Shown: piece after piece, positions 24,776-32,211 of the stretch
Layout of the letters: each line of letters starts with the position of its first letter
How positions within the stretch are numbered: the first letter of the stretch is position 1
Source of the DNA: Comamonadaceae bacterium UBA2334
GTDB lineage: Bacteria; Pseudomonadota; Gammaproteobacteria; Burkholderiales; Burkholderiaceae_C
Reading direction: 5' to 3'
Assembly (NCBI GenBank): GCA_002344885.1
Contig: DDUQ01000038.1
Location: 1 to 39,387 of the forward strand
Length of the DNA stretch: 39,387 nucleotides
The notes under the pieces: model-generated
What the model saw: the letters and a program-made list of their open reading frames with translations, nothing else
What the model was told of the DNA's origin: nothing
The model's database searches: none
Made by a program: the position numbers and the translations under genes

Positions 24776-25930
24776 GTGCACCCCGTCCATCCGAAAGCCA
24801 TCCTTGCTCTGGCAGACGGCACGGTCTTTGTTGGTCAGTCGATTGGCGCCACCGGTCAAACCGTTGGCGAGGTGGTGTTCAACACCGCCATCACCGGCTA
24901 CCAGGAAATCCTCACCGACCCCAGCTACTGCCAGCAGATCGTCACCTTGACGTACCCGCACATCGGCAACTATGGGGTCAATGAAGAAGACATTGAGGCC
25001 CGCAAAGTGTTTGCGGCAGGCCTCATCATCAAAGACTTGCCACTGCTCGCGTCCAATTTCCGCCAGACGCTCACACTGTCCGACTATCTGAAACGCGAAG
25101 CGACGGTGGCCATCGCCAACATCGACACCCGCGCACTGACCCGTCGCCTCCGTACGTACGGGGCCCAAAATGGCTGCATCCTGGCGCTCGCAGAAGGCGA
25201 AGCCGTGACCGAAGAAGTCAAAACCCGTGCGGTGGCAGCTGCCCAATCTGCGCCGAGCATGGCGGGCCTGGATCTGGCAAAAGTGGTCTCGGGTGCCCAG
25301 GGCTATGCATGGGGGCAGACCGAATGGAAGCTGGAGTCTGGCTACGGTGAGCAAATCGAGCCCCGCTTCCATGTGGTGGCCTACGACTTTGGCGTGAAGT
25401 ACAACATCCTGCGCATGTTGGCCGAGCGTGGTTGCAAGGTCACAGTAGTGCCCGCGCAGACCCCTGCCGCCGATGTGCTGAAGCACCAACCCGACGGCGT
25501 GTTCCTGTCGAACGGCCCCGGTGACCCTGAACCCTGCGACTATGCCATTGCAGCTGCCGCCGAGCTGATAGAAACCGGTGTGCCGACCTTTGGCATTTGC
25601 CTGGGCCATCAGATCATGGCGCTCGCCAGCGGAGCCAAGACCTTCAAGATGAAGTTTGGCCACCATGGTGCCAACCATCCGGTCAAAGACCTGGACACGG
25701 GGCGCGTGAGCATCACCAGTCAGAACCACGGGTTTGCGGTGGACGAAAAAACGTTGCCTGCCAATTTGCGCCCGACGCATGTGAGCCTGTTCGACGGCAC
25801 GCTGCAAGGCCTGGCACGCACCGACAAGCCGGCGTTCTGCTTCCAGGGGCACCCTGAAGCATCGCCAGGACCGCACGACATTGCCTACCTGTTCGACCGG
25901 TTCATCGGCCTGATGGAAGCCCGCGCATGA
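24776..25930 (+). CDS. carA: Carbamoyl-phosphate synthase small (glutaminase) subunit
   Basis: Hydrolyses glutamine and channels ammonia to CarB to make carbamoyl phosphate for arginine and pyrimidines. The 384-aa protein has the N-terminal CPSase small-chain domain (GEVVFNTAITGYQEILTDPSY) and a class I glutamine amidotransferase domain. Its catalytic triad is C275 in FGICLGHQ, plus H359 and E361 in GHPEASPGPHD. The start is GTG at 24776 with AGGAG (24764-24768) eight bases away. The stop overlaps a LysE-family gene (ATGA) that separates carA from carB. Confidence 0.97.
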   Translation: MHPVHPKAILALADGTVFVGQSIGATGQTVGEVVFNTAITGYQEILTDPSYCQQIVTLTYPHIGNYGVNEEDIEARKVFAAGLIIKDLPLLASNFRQTLTLSDYLKREATVAIANIDTRALTRRLRTYGAQNGCILALAEGEAVTEEVKTRAVAAAQSAPSMAGLDLAKVVSGAQGYAWGQTEWKLESGYGEQIEPRFHVVAYDFGVKYNILRMLAERGCKVTVVPAQTPAADVLKHQPDGVFLSNGPGDPEPCDYAIAAAAELIETGVPTFGICLGHQIMALASGAKTFKMKFGHHGANHPVKDLDTGRVSITSQNHGFAVDEKTLPANLRPTHVSLFDGTLQGLARTDKPAFCFQGHPEASPGPHDIAYLFDRFIGLMEARA

Positions 25931-26583
25931 GTGGCTACGGCGTCACCGACATCTGGACCTACCTGATTGGGGCCATCGGCATCATCCTGTTGCCGGGTCC
26001 CAACTCTGTGTTTGTCTTGTCGGTGGCAACGGCACGCGGTGTCAAGGCTGGCATCCAGGGTGCCTGTGGCGTGTTTGTGGGCGATACCGTGTTGCTGGGC
26101 CTCACGGCGCTGGGCGCGGCTGGCTTGCTGCACACCTACCCGGCCCTATTCCTGGTGGTGAAGTATGTTGGTGCGGCATACCTGTGCTGGATCGGTCTGA
26201 ACCTGTTGTGGACGGCCATTCACAACTGGCGCAAACCTCCGGCAGTTCTTCCGCAGGCGCCAGAGACACCCGCCAACCTGGCCCATCCGTTCAGGCGTGC
26301 CTTCGTCATCAGCCTGCTCAACCCGAAGGCCATCCTGTTTTTGCTGTCCTTTTTTGTGCAGTTCATCGATCCGGGCTACCACACACCTGCCGTGCCGTTC
26401 CTCATTCTGAGCAGCATCCTCATGGTGCTGAGTGCGCTGTACCTGTTCAGCCTCATCTATGCCGGTGCCGCACTGGCCCAGGGTTTTCGGCAGCGCAAGC
26501 GCCTGACCAGCGGCCTGTCAGGCGCAGTCGGTGGCCTGTTTGTGTGGTTTGGGGCAAAGCTCGCCACCGCCAGCCTGAATTGA
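25927..26583 (+). CDS. LysE/RhtB family amino acid exporter (LeuE-like)
   Basis: An inner-membrane exporter of the LysE superfamily, which expels amino acids such as leucine, homoserine or threonine by proton antiport. The 218-aa protein has the family signature early in the first helix (IGAIGIILLPGPNSVFVLSVATARG). Next come GACGVFVGDTVLLGLTALGAAG and VKYVGAAYLCWIGLNLLW. About six hydrophobic segments are visible, and the helix pair LLNPKAILFLLSFFVQFID is typical of the family. The substrate cannot be fixed. LeuE is the closest pattern I recognise. It overlaps carA by four bases and is followed by carB 39 bases later, so it is co-expressed with carbamoyl phosphate synthesis. Confidence 0.88.
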   Translation: MSGYGVTDIWTYLIGAIGIILLPGPNSVFVLSVATARGVKAGIQGACGVFVGDTVLLGLTALGAAGLLHTYPALFLVVKYVGAAYLCWIGLNLLWTAIHNWRKPPAVLPQAPETPANLAHPFRRAFVISLLNPKAILFLLSFFVQFIDPGYHTPAVPFLILSSILMVLSALYLFSLIYAGAALAQGFRQRKRLTSGLSGAVGGLFVWFGAKLATASLN

Positions 26584-26622
26584 CCTGCTCACCCAAAAAA
26601 TACAAAAACCAAGTTTCACACT

Positions 26623-29600
26623 ATGCCAAAACGTTCCGACCTGAAAAGCATCCTCATCATCGGCGCAGGCCCCATCATCATCGGCCAGGCCTGTGAGTTC
26701 GACTACTCTGGTGTGCAAGCCTGCAAGGCCTTGCGTGAAGAAGGGTACAAGGTCATCCTGATCAACAGCAACCCCGCCACGATCATGACTGACCCGGCCA
26801 CGGCCGATGTGACCTACATCGAGCCCATCACCTGGCAGACAGTTGAAAAAATCATCGCCAAGGAACGTCCTGATGCCATCCTGCCTACCATGGGTGGCCA
26901 GACCGCGCTGAACTGTGCACTGGACCTGTGGCGCAACGGTGTGCTCGACACATACAAGGTTGAGCTGATCGGTGCGACACCCGAAGCCATCGACAAAGCA
27001 GAAGACCGCCTGAAGTTCAAAGATGCCATGACCAAGATCGGTCTGGGTTCAGCACGCTCGGGCATTGCCCACAGCATGGATGAGGCGTGGGCGGTGCAAA
27101 AAAAGGTCGGCTTTCCCACTGTCATCCGTCCCAGCTTCACATTGGGTGGCACGGGCGGCGGCATTGCCTACAACCCCGAAGAATTTGAAACCATCTGCAA
27201 GCGGGGACTGGAAGCCTCGCCCACCAACGAGCTGCTGATCGAAGAATCGCTGCTGGGGTGGAAAGAGTACGAGATGGAAGTGGTGCGTGACAAGGCGGAC
27301 AACTGCATCATCGTCTGCTCCATCGAGAACCTGGACCCGATGGGCGTGCACACCGGTGACTCCATCACGGTGGCGCCTGCACAGACGCTCACCGACAAGG
27401 AGTACCAGATCATGCGCAACGCCTCGCTGGCGGTGCTGCGTGAAATCGGCGTGGACACTGGCGGATCGAACGTGCAGTTCTCGGTCAACCCGAAAGACGG
27501 CCGGATGATCGTCATCGAGATGAACCCGCGCGTGTCTCGTTCGTCTGCACTGGCCTCCAAGGCCACCGGTTTCCCGATTGCCAAAGTCGCGGCCAAGTTG
27601 GCCGTGGGTTACACGCTGGATGAACTGCGTAACGAGATCACCGGCGGCGCCACGCCTGCCAGCTTCGAGCCCAGCATCGACTACGTGGTCACCAAGATCC
27701 CGCGTTTCGCCTTCGAAAAATTCCCGGCTGCCGACAGCCGCCTGACGACACAGATGAAGAGTGTGGGCGAGGTCATGGCCATGGGCCGCACCTTCCAGGA
27801 AAGCTTCCAAAAGGCCCTGCGCGGTCTGGAAGTGGGCGTGGATGGCATGAATGAAAAAACCCAGGACCGAGAGATTCTGGAAAAGGAGCTGGGCGAGCCC
27901 GGCCCGGACCGCATCTGGTACGTGGGTGATGCGTTTGCTGCCGGCTGGTCGCTCGACGAGGTTCACGACATCACCAAGATCGACAAGTGGTTCCTGGTGC
28001 AGATCGAAGACATCGTCAAAAACGAACTGGCGTTGGACAAGCTCACGGCAGCGAAGGGGGCTGGTGCACTGGCCAGTCTGGGTGCCGACGAGCTGCGCGC
28101 CATGAAGAAAAAAGGTTTCTCCGACCGCCGCCTGGCGAAATTGCTGGGCACCACCGATACCGCCGTGCGTGAAGCCCGGCGCGCACTGAACGTGCGCCCC
28201 GTGTACAAGCGCGTGGACACCTGCGCGGCCGAGTTCGCCACCAACACCGCCTACATGTACTCCACCTACGAAGACGAGTGCGAGGCCGAGCCGACCGACA
28301 AGAAGAAGATCATGGTGCTGGGAGGTGGGCCGAACCGCATCGGCCAGGGCATCGAGTTTGACTACTGCTGCGTGCACGCCGCACTGGCCATGCGCGAAGA
28401 CGGTTACGAGACCATCATGGTCAACTGCAACCCTGAAACAGTGTCCACCGACTACGACACCTCTGACCGGTTGTACTTCGAGCCCCTGACGCTCGAAGAC
28501 GTGCTGGAAATCGTGGACAAGGAAAAGCCCACCGGCGTCATCGTGCAGTACGGCGGCCAGACCCCGCTGAAGCTGGCCCTGGGTCTGGAGGCCAACGGTG
28601 TGCCCATCATCGGCACCAGCCCCGACATGATCGATGCAGCCGAAGACCGTGAACGTTTCCAGAAGTTGCTGCACGAGTTGGGCCTGCGTCAGCCACCCAA
28701 TGCAACGGCCCGCACGGAGTCCGAAGCGCTGGAAAAGGCTGCGGCCTTGGGTTACCCGCTGGTCGTGCGCCCCAGCTACGTGTTGGGCGGGCGTGCCATG
28801 GAGATCGTGCACGAGCAACGTGACCTGGAACGCTACATGCGCGAAGCCGTCAAGGTCAGCAACGACAGCCCGGTGCTGCTCGATCGCTTCCTGAACGATG
28901 CCATCGAATGCGACGTGGACTGCCTGCGCGACAGCACGGGTCAAACCCTGATCGGCGGGGGCATGGAGCACATCGAACAGGCCGGCGTGCATTCGGGTGA
29001 CTCGGCGTGCTCGCTGCCACCCTACAGCCTGCGTGCGGAAACCATCGCTGAAATCAAGCGCCAGTCCAAAGCCATGGCCGCGTCGCTGAACGTCGTGGGC
29101 CTCATGAACGTCCAGTTCGCGATCCAGAACATCGACGGGGCCGATGTCATCTACGTGCTGGAGGTGAACCCACGGGCCAGCCGCACGGTGCCGTTCGTCT
29201 CCAAGGCAACGGGCATCCAGCTGGCCAAGGTGGCAGCACGTTGCATGGCGGGCAAAACACTGGCCGAACAAGGCATCACCGGCGAAGTCACTCCCCCGTA
29301 CTTCAGCGTCAAGGAAGCCGTGTTCCCGTTCGTCAAGTTCCCGGGTGTGGACACCATTCTTGGCCCGGAGATGAAGTCAACCGGCGAGGTGATGGGCGTG
29401 GGCAAAACCTTTGGTGAAGCCTTCGTCAAGAGCCAGCTGGGAGCCGGCACCAAGCTGCCGCGCCCCACCAGGAAGGATGGCAGTTCGGCCGGCAAGGTGT
29501 TCCTGTCTGTCAAGAACAACGACAAGGCCCGTATGGTCGAGGTTGCACGTGGTCTGGCCGACATGGGCTTCCCGCTGATCGCCACCAAGGGCACAGCTGC

Positions 29601-29892
29601 CGCCATCTCTGCGGCTGGCATTGCCGTACAAACCGTGTACAAGGTGACCGAAGGGCGCCCCAACATCGTTGACATGATCAAGAACGACGAAATCGCCATG
29701 GTCATCAACACCGTTGAAGAGCGGCGCAACGCCATTGCAGACTCTCGCCACATCCGCACCTCTGCCTTGCTGGCACGCGTGACCACCTTTACCACCATCG
29801 CGGGTGCCGAAGCCGCAGTGGCAGGGATGCGGGCCATGGACAACCTGGGTGTGATTTCTGTCCAGGAGATGCATGCGCAGCTGACCGCCTGA
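26623..29892 (+). CDS. carB: Carbamoyl-phosphate synthase large subunit
   Basis: Makes carbamoyl phosphate from bicarbonate, ammonia and two ATP. The 1089-aa protein shows the internal duplication. The first half starts ILIIGAGPIIIGQACEFDYS and the second IMVLGGGPNRIGQGIEFDYC. Each half has an ATP-grasp domain (VIRPSFTLGGTGGG; VVRPSYVLGGRAMEI) with metal-site segments VIEMNPRVSRSSALASKATG and VLEVNPRASRTVPFVSKATG. An oligomerisation domain lies between them, and the MGS-like allosteric domain with RPNIVDMIKN is at the C terminus. It is slightly longer than E. coli CarB (1073 aa). It is transcribed with carA and the LysE-type gene. Confidence 0.98.
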   Translation: MPKRSDLKSILIIGAGPIIIGQACEFDYSGVQACKALREEGYKVILINSNPATIMTDPATADVTYIEPITWQTVEKIIAKERPDAILPTMGGQTALNCALDLWRNGVLDTYKVELIGATPEAIDKAEDRLKFKDAMTKIGLGSARSGIAHSMDEAWAVQKKVGFPTVIRPSFTLGGTGGGIAYNPEEFETICKRGLEASPTNELLIEESLLGWKEYEMEVVRDKADNCIIVCSIENLDPMGVHTGDSITVAPAQTLTDKEYQIMRNASLAVLREIGVDTGGSNVQFSVNPKDGRMIVIEMNPRVSRSSALASKATGFPIAKVAAKLAVGYTLDELRNEITGGATPASFEPSIDYVVTKIPRFAFEKFPAADSRLTTQMKSVGEVMAMGRTFQESFQKALRGLEVGVDGMNEKTQDREILEKELGEPGPDRIWYVGDAFAAGWSLDEVHDITKIDKWFLVQIEDIVKNELALDKLTAAKGAGALASLGADELRAMKKKGFSDRRLAKLLGTTDTAVREARRALNVRPVYKRVDTCAAEFATNTAYMYSTYEDECEAEPTDKKKIMVLGGGPNRIGQGIEFDYCCVHAALAMREDGYETIMVNCNPETVSTDYDTSDRLYFEPLTLEDVLEIVDKEKPTGVIVQYGGQTPLKLALGLEANGVPIIGTSPDMIDAAEDRERFQKLLHELGLRQPPNATARTESEALEKAAALGYPLVVRPSYVLGGRAMEIVHEQRDLERYMREAVKVSNDSPVLLDRFLNDAIECDVDCLRDSTGQTLIGGGMEHIEQAGVHSGDSACSLPPYSLRAETIAEIKRQSKAMAASLNVVGLMNVQFAIQNIDGADVIYVLEVNPRASRTVPFVSKATGIQLAKVAARCMAGKTLAEQGITGEVTPPYFSVKEAVFPFVKFPGVDTILGPEMKSTGEVMGVGKTFGEAFVKSQLGAGTKLPRPTRKDGSSAGKVFLSVKNNDKARMVEVARGLADMGFPLIATKGTAAAISAAGIAVQTVYKVTEGRPNIVDMIKNDEIAMVINTVEERRNAIADSRHIRTSALLARVTTFTTIAGAEAAVAGMRAMDNLGVISVQEMHAQLTA

Positions 29893-29902
29893 CGGCTGTG
29901 TT

Positions 29903-29918
29903 GCCCGCTTCAGCGGGC
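29903..29918 (+). terminator. Hairpin after carB
   Basis: GCCCGC (29903-29908), loop TTCA, GCGGGC (29913-29918), beginning 10 bases after the carB stop. It has no U tract, so it is probably a weak or factor-assisted end of the car operon. Confidence 0.45.
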
Positions 29919-29977
29919 GTGTCAGCCCAAGTCGCGCGGCTTGCATTACACTCCCGCCCCAGCACGAACCCAAACAA

Positions 29978-30011
29978 CCGCCACGGGGTAACCGGTGGCG
30001 GTTTCTCTTTT
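29978..30011 (+). terminator. Leader terminator immediately upstream of greA
   Basis: CCGCCAC (29978-29984) pairs with GTGGCGG (29995-30001) around a 10-base loop. The U-rich TTTCTCTTTTCTCT follows and runs straight into the greA ribosome site (GGAG, 30016-30019). It looks like an attenuator in the greA leader as well as an end for carB. Confidence 0.65.
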
Positions 30012-30030
30012 CTCTGGAGACACTTTCATC

Positions 30031-30507
30031 ATGGCCACATTGCCGGTGACCAAACGAGGCGCAGAAGCGCTCAAGGCTGAACTGCACAAGCTCAAGACGG
30101 TGGATCGTCCCTGGGTGATCAATGCCATTGCGGAAGCACGTGCGCAGGGTGACCTGAGCGAGAACGCTGAATACGATGCTGCCAAAGACCGTCAGGGTTT
30201 CATCGAAGGACGCATCGCGGAAATCGAGGGCAAGCTGTCATCGGCGCAGATCATTGATCCGACCACCATTGATGCCGGCGGGAAGGTGGTGTTTGCGTCA
30301 ACGGTCGATCTGGAAGACGAAGACAGCGGTGCGCAGGTGACCTACCAGATCGTGGGCGAAGACGAGGCTGACCTGAAGCTCGGGCGCATCAACATCAGCA
30401 GCCCCATTGCGCGGGCACTGATTGGTAAGGAAATCGGGGACAGCGTGGAGGTTCAGGCACCCGGTGGCGCCAAACACTACGAAATCGTTGGCGTGCGTTA
30501 CGAGTGA
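30031..30507 (+). CDS. greA: Transcript cleavage factor GreA
   Basis: Rescues backtracked RNA polymerase by stimulating cleavage of the 3' RNA end through its secondary channel. The 158-aa protein has the N-terminal antiparallel coiled coil with the acidic tip (ARAQGDLSENAEYDAAKDRQ; conserved D and E between the helices). The C-terminal FKBP-like domain carries ISSPIARALIGKEIGDSVEVQ and ends YEIVGVRYE. The ATG at 30031 has GGAG 11 bases upstream, just past a terminator hairpin. An in-frame GTG at 29995 lies inside that hairpin and is rejected. The position after carB is common in beta- and gammaproteobacteria. Confidence 0.97.
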   Translation: MATLPVTKRGAEALKAELHKLKTVDRPWVINAIAEARAQGDLSENAEYDAAKDRQGFIEGRIAEIEGKLSSAQIIDPTTIDAGGKVVFASTVDLEDEDSGAQVTYQIVGEDEADLKLGRINISSPIARALIGKEIGDSVEVQAPGGAKHYEIVGVRYE

Positions 30508-30517
30508 CAGCCAGCCA

Positions 30518-30549
30518 CATCAGGCAGCATGCTGCCTGATGGTGTTTCT
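30518..30549 (+). terminator. Terminator of greA (perfect palindrome)
   Basis: A 24-base perfect palindrome: CATCAGGCAGCA (30518-30529) followed by its reverse complement (30530-30541), then GTGTTTCTC. It forms a 10-bp stem with a CATG loop ten bases after the greA stop. It may also limit transcription from the convergent folD side. Confidence 0.75.
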
Positions 30550-30620
30550 CTCACTCCCCCGCCAGACTCGGCGGACAGTGAGCGGGCAGGGCCCGGAACA
30601 GGCCTTCAGAACGTGCCGAT

Positions 30621-31472
30621 TCAGGCCACCAGCCGTTCAGCGGCTTCCAGCGTGTTGACCATCAGCATGGTGATGGTCATGGGGCCCACGCCACCGGGCA
30701 CTGGCGTGATGTAGCTGGCCACTTCTTTCACGCCCGCAAAGTCCACATCGCCGCAAAGCTTGCCCTCATCGTTGCGGTTCATGCCCACGTCCAGCACCAC
30801 GGCACCGGGTTTCACCATGTCGGCAGTCAGCACGTTGCGTTTCCCGACAGCGGCCACGATCACGTCGGCCTGCAGGGTCATGGCTTTCAGGTCGGGCGTG
30901 GCGCTGTGGCAAATGGTAACGGTGGCGTTTTGCTGCAGCAGCATCAGCGCCATGGGCTTGCCCACGATGTTGCTGCGGCCAATCACCACCGCGTGCTTGC
31001 CACGGAGGTTGTAGCCAATGCTTTCCAGCATCTTCATGCAGCCGTAGGGCGTGCAGGGCCAAAAACCCGGTTGGCCCACCATCAGTGCGCCTGCGCTGGC
31101 CACATGGAAGCCGTCCACGTCTTTGGCGGGGGAGATGGTTTCAATGACTTTTTGCGCGTCCATGTGGGTGGGTAGGGGCAGTTGCACCAGAATGCCGTGG
31201 ATGGTGGGGTCATTGTTCAGCGCTTCCACGCGGGCCAGCAAGTCGGCTTCGGTCATCGTCGCATCGTACTTTTCCAACACCGAGTGCATGCCGGTGTCTT
31301 CACAGGCTTTCACCTTGTTGCGCACATACACCTGGCTGGCCGGGTTGTCACCCACCAGAACCACGGCCAGCCCGGGTGTGATGCCTTTGGCCTTGAGCGC
31401 GGCCACGCGCTGGCTGACCTGTTCACGGGTTTGACGGGAGAGGGCGTTGCCATCGATGAGTTGGGCTGTCAT
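30621..31472 (-). CDS. folD: Bifunctional methylenetetrahydrofolate dehydrogenase / cyclohydrolase
   Basis: Interconverts 5,10-methylene-THF and 10-formyl-THF with NADP, supplying one-carbon units. The 283-aa protein has YVRNKVKACEDTGM with the catalytic lysine, GILVQLPLPTHM, PAKDVDGFH, PCTPYGCMKML, the NADP loop GRSNIVGKPMALMLL and the C-terminal PGGVGPMTITMLMVNT. It is complete and typical. The ATG at 31472 lacks a Shine-Dalgarno. The bases before it are an AT-rich, U-rich tract that forms the tail of the terminator ending the upstream FixJ-like gene, so expression may depend on read-through or on initiation at the U-rich site. Confidence 0.97.
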   Translation of the reverse strand: MTAQLIDGNALSRQTREQVSQRVAALKAKGITPGLAVVLVGDNPASQVYVRNKVKACEDTGMHSVLEKYDATMTEADLLARVEALNNDPTIHGILVQLPLPTHMDAQKVIETISPAKDVDGFHVASAGALMVGQPGFWPCTPYGCMKMLESIGYNLRGKHAVVIGRSNIVGKPMALMLLQQNATVTICHSATPDLKAMTLQADVIVAAVGKRNVLTADMVKPGAVVLDVGMNRNDEGKLCGDVDFAGVKEVASYITPVPGGVGPMTITMLMVNTLEAAERLVA

Positions 31473-31484
31473 AAAAAATCAAAT

Positions 31485-31518
31485 AAAAAAGCCCGTTAGC
31501 GCTTGACTGACGGGCTTT
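31485..31518 (-). terminator. Terminator between the FixJ-like gene and folD
   Basis: A 12-bp stem, AAAGCCCGTTAG (31488-31499) and CTGACGGGCTTT (31507-31518), with one G-U pair and the loop CGCTTGA. On the minus strand it is followed by TTTTTTATTTGATTTTTT, an extended U tract. The hairpin is built from dispersed repeat copy E. It ends the two-component operon and lies directly upstream of folD. Confidence 0.82.
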
Positions 31519-31527
31519 GTATGCTAC
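31498..31527 (+). repeat. Dispersed AGCGCTT-N18-GCTAC element, copy E (in a terminator)
   Basis: AGCGCTT (31498-31504) and GCTAC (31523-31527) at the common 25-base offset. The left flank ATAAAAAAGCCC closely resembles that of copy A. The element has been taken up into a functional-looking terminator. Confidence 0.65.
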
Positions 31528-31535
31528 AAAAAATA

Positions 31536-32162
31536 TCAGGCGGCTACGGGTGTGTTGTTCAATGCAATTTTCAGCAAGTCGGCAACTGTGTTCGCATTGA
31601 GCTTTTCCATGATGTTGGCGCGGTGAGCCTCAACCGTCTTGATGCTGATGCCCAGGTCATCAGCAATTTGCTTGTTCAGGCGACCCGCCACGATGCGCTC
31701 AAGCACCTGCGCCTCACGCGTGGTGAGCTTGCCAAGCAGGGCATCACGGTTCATGGCCTTTTGGTGCTCCGCGAACGAGTCGCGTGCTTTGTCGAGCATG
31801 CGTTCCACCATCAGCAGCAGCGAAGCTTCCTGGAAAGGCTTCTGGATGAAATCCAGTGCGCCTTTTTTCATCGACTCGACTGCCATCGGCACGTCACCGT
31901 GCCCGGTGATGAAAACAATGGGCAATGGCGAGCGCCGCTCGATCAGGCGGTCTTGCAGCTCCATGCCAGACATGCCGACCATGCGGATGTCGGCGATCAG
32001 GCAAGCCACTTCGCGCGGGTCGTATCGGCTCAGAAAGGCTTCGGCTGACTCGTAACAACGCACACGGTAGTCATTGCCTTCCAGCAGCCATTGCAGCGAA
32101 TCTCTGACGGCCTCGTCGTCGTCGACAACGTAAACCGTGCCTCTTTTGGGTGTGAAACTCAT
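31536..32162 (-). CDS. FixJ/DctR-like response regulator (REC plus LuxR-type HTH)
   Basis: A 208-aa transcription factor. The N-terminal receiver domain (about residues 8-125) has the acidic pocket VVDDDEAVRDSL, phosphoacceptor D58 in LIADIRMVGMSG, the Thr of FITGHGDVPMAV, and the lysine of DFIQKPF. The C-terminal LuxR-type helix-turn-helix (about 140-200) reads LTTREAQVLERIVAGRLNKQ followed by IADDLGISIKTVEAHR. The layout is that of FixJ, DctR and TodT regulators. It lies 49 bases downstream of a PAS histidine kinase on the same strand, almost certainly its partner. Targets are unknown, and the divergent aceEF operon is a plausible one. Confidence 0.9.
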   Translation of the reverse strand: MSFTPKRGTVYVVDDDEAVRDSLQWLLEGNDYRVRCYESAEAFLSRYDPREVACLIADIRMVGMSGMELQDRLIERRSPLPIVFITGHGDVPMAVESMKKGALDFIQKPFQEASLLLMVERMLDKARDSFAEHQKAMNRDALLGKLTTREAQVLERIVAGRLNKQIADDLGISIKTVEAHRANIMEKLNANTVADLLKIALNNTPVAA

Positions 32163-32211
32163 GTGTCGTCCTCAGGTCTTTGTGGCCGTTGGTCAGGCAA
32201 ACTTTCAGGTG

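Noticed and set aside
24688..24984. A possible upstream open frame in the carA leader overlapping the carA start
   Set aside because: No ribosome site, Arg/Pro/His-rich composition typical of an out-of-frame reading, and it simply continues through carA in the wrong frame.
27049..29271. A 740-codon open frame antisense to carB
   Set aside because: Same codon-bias artefact; the sense frame is an unmistakable CarB.
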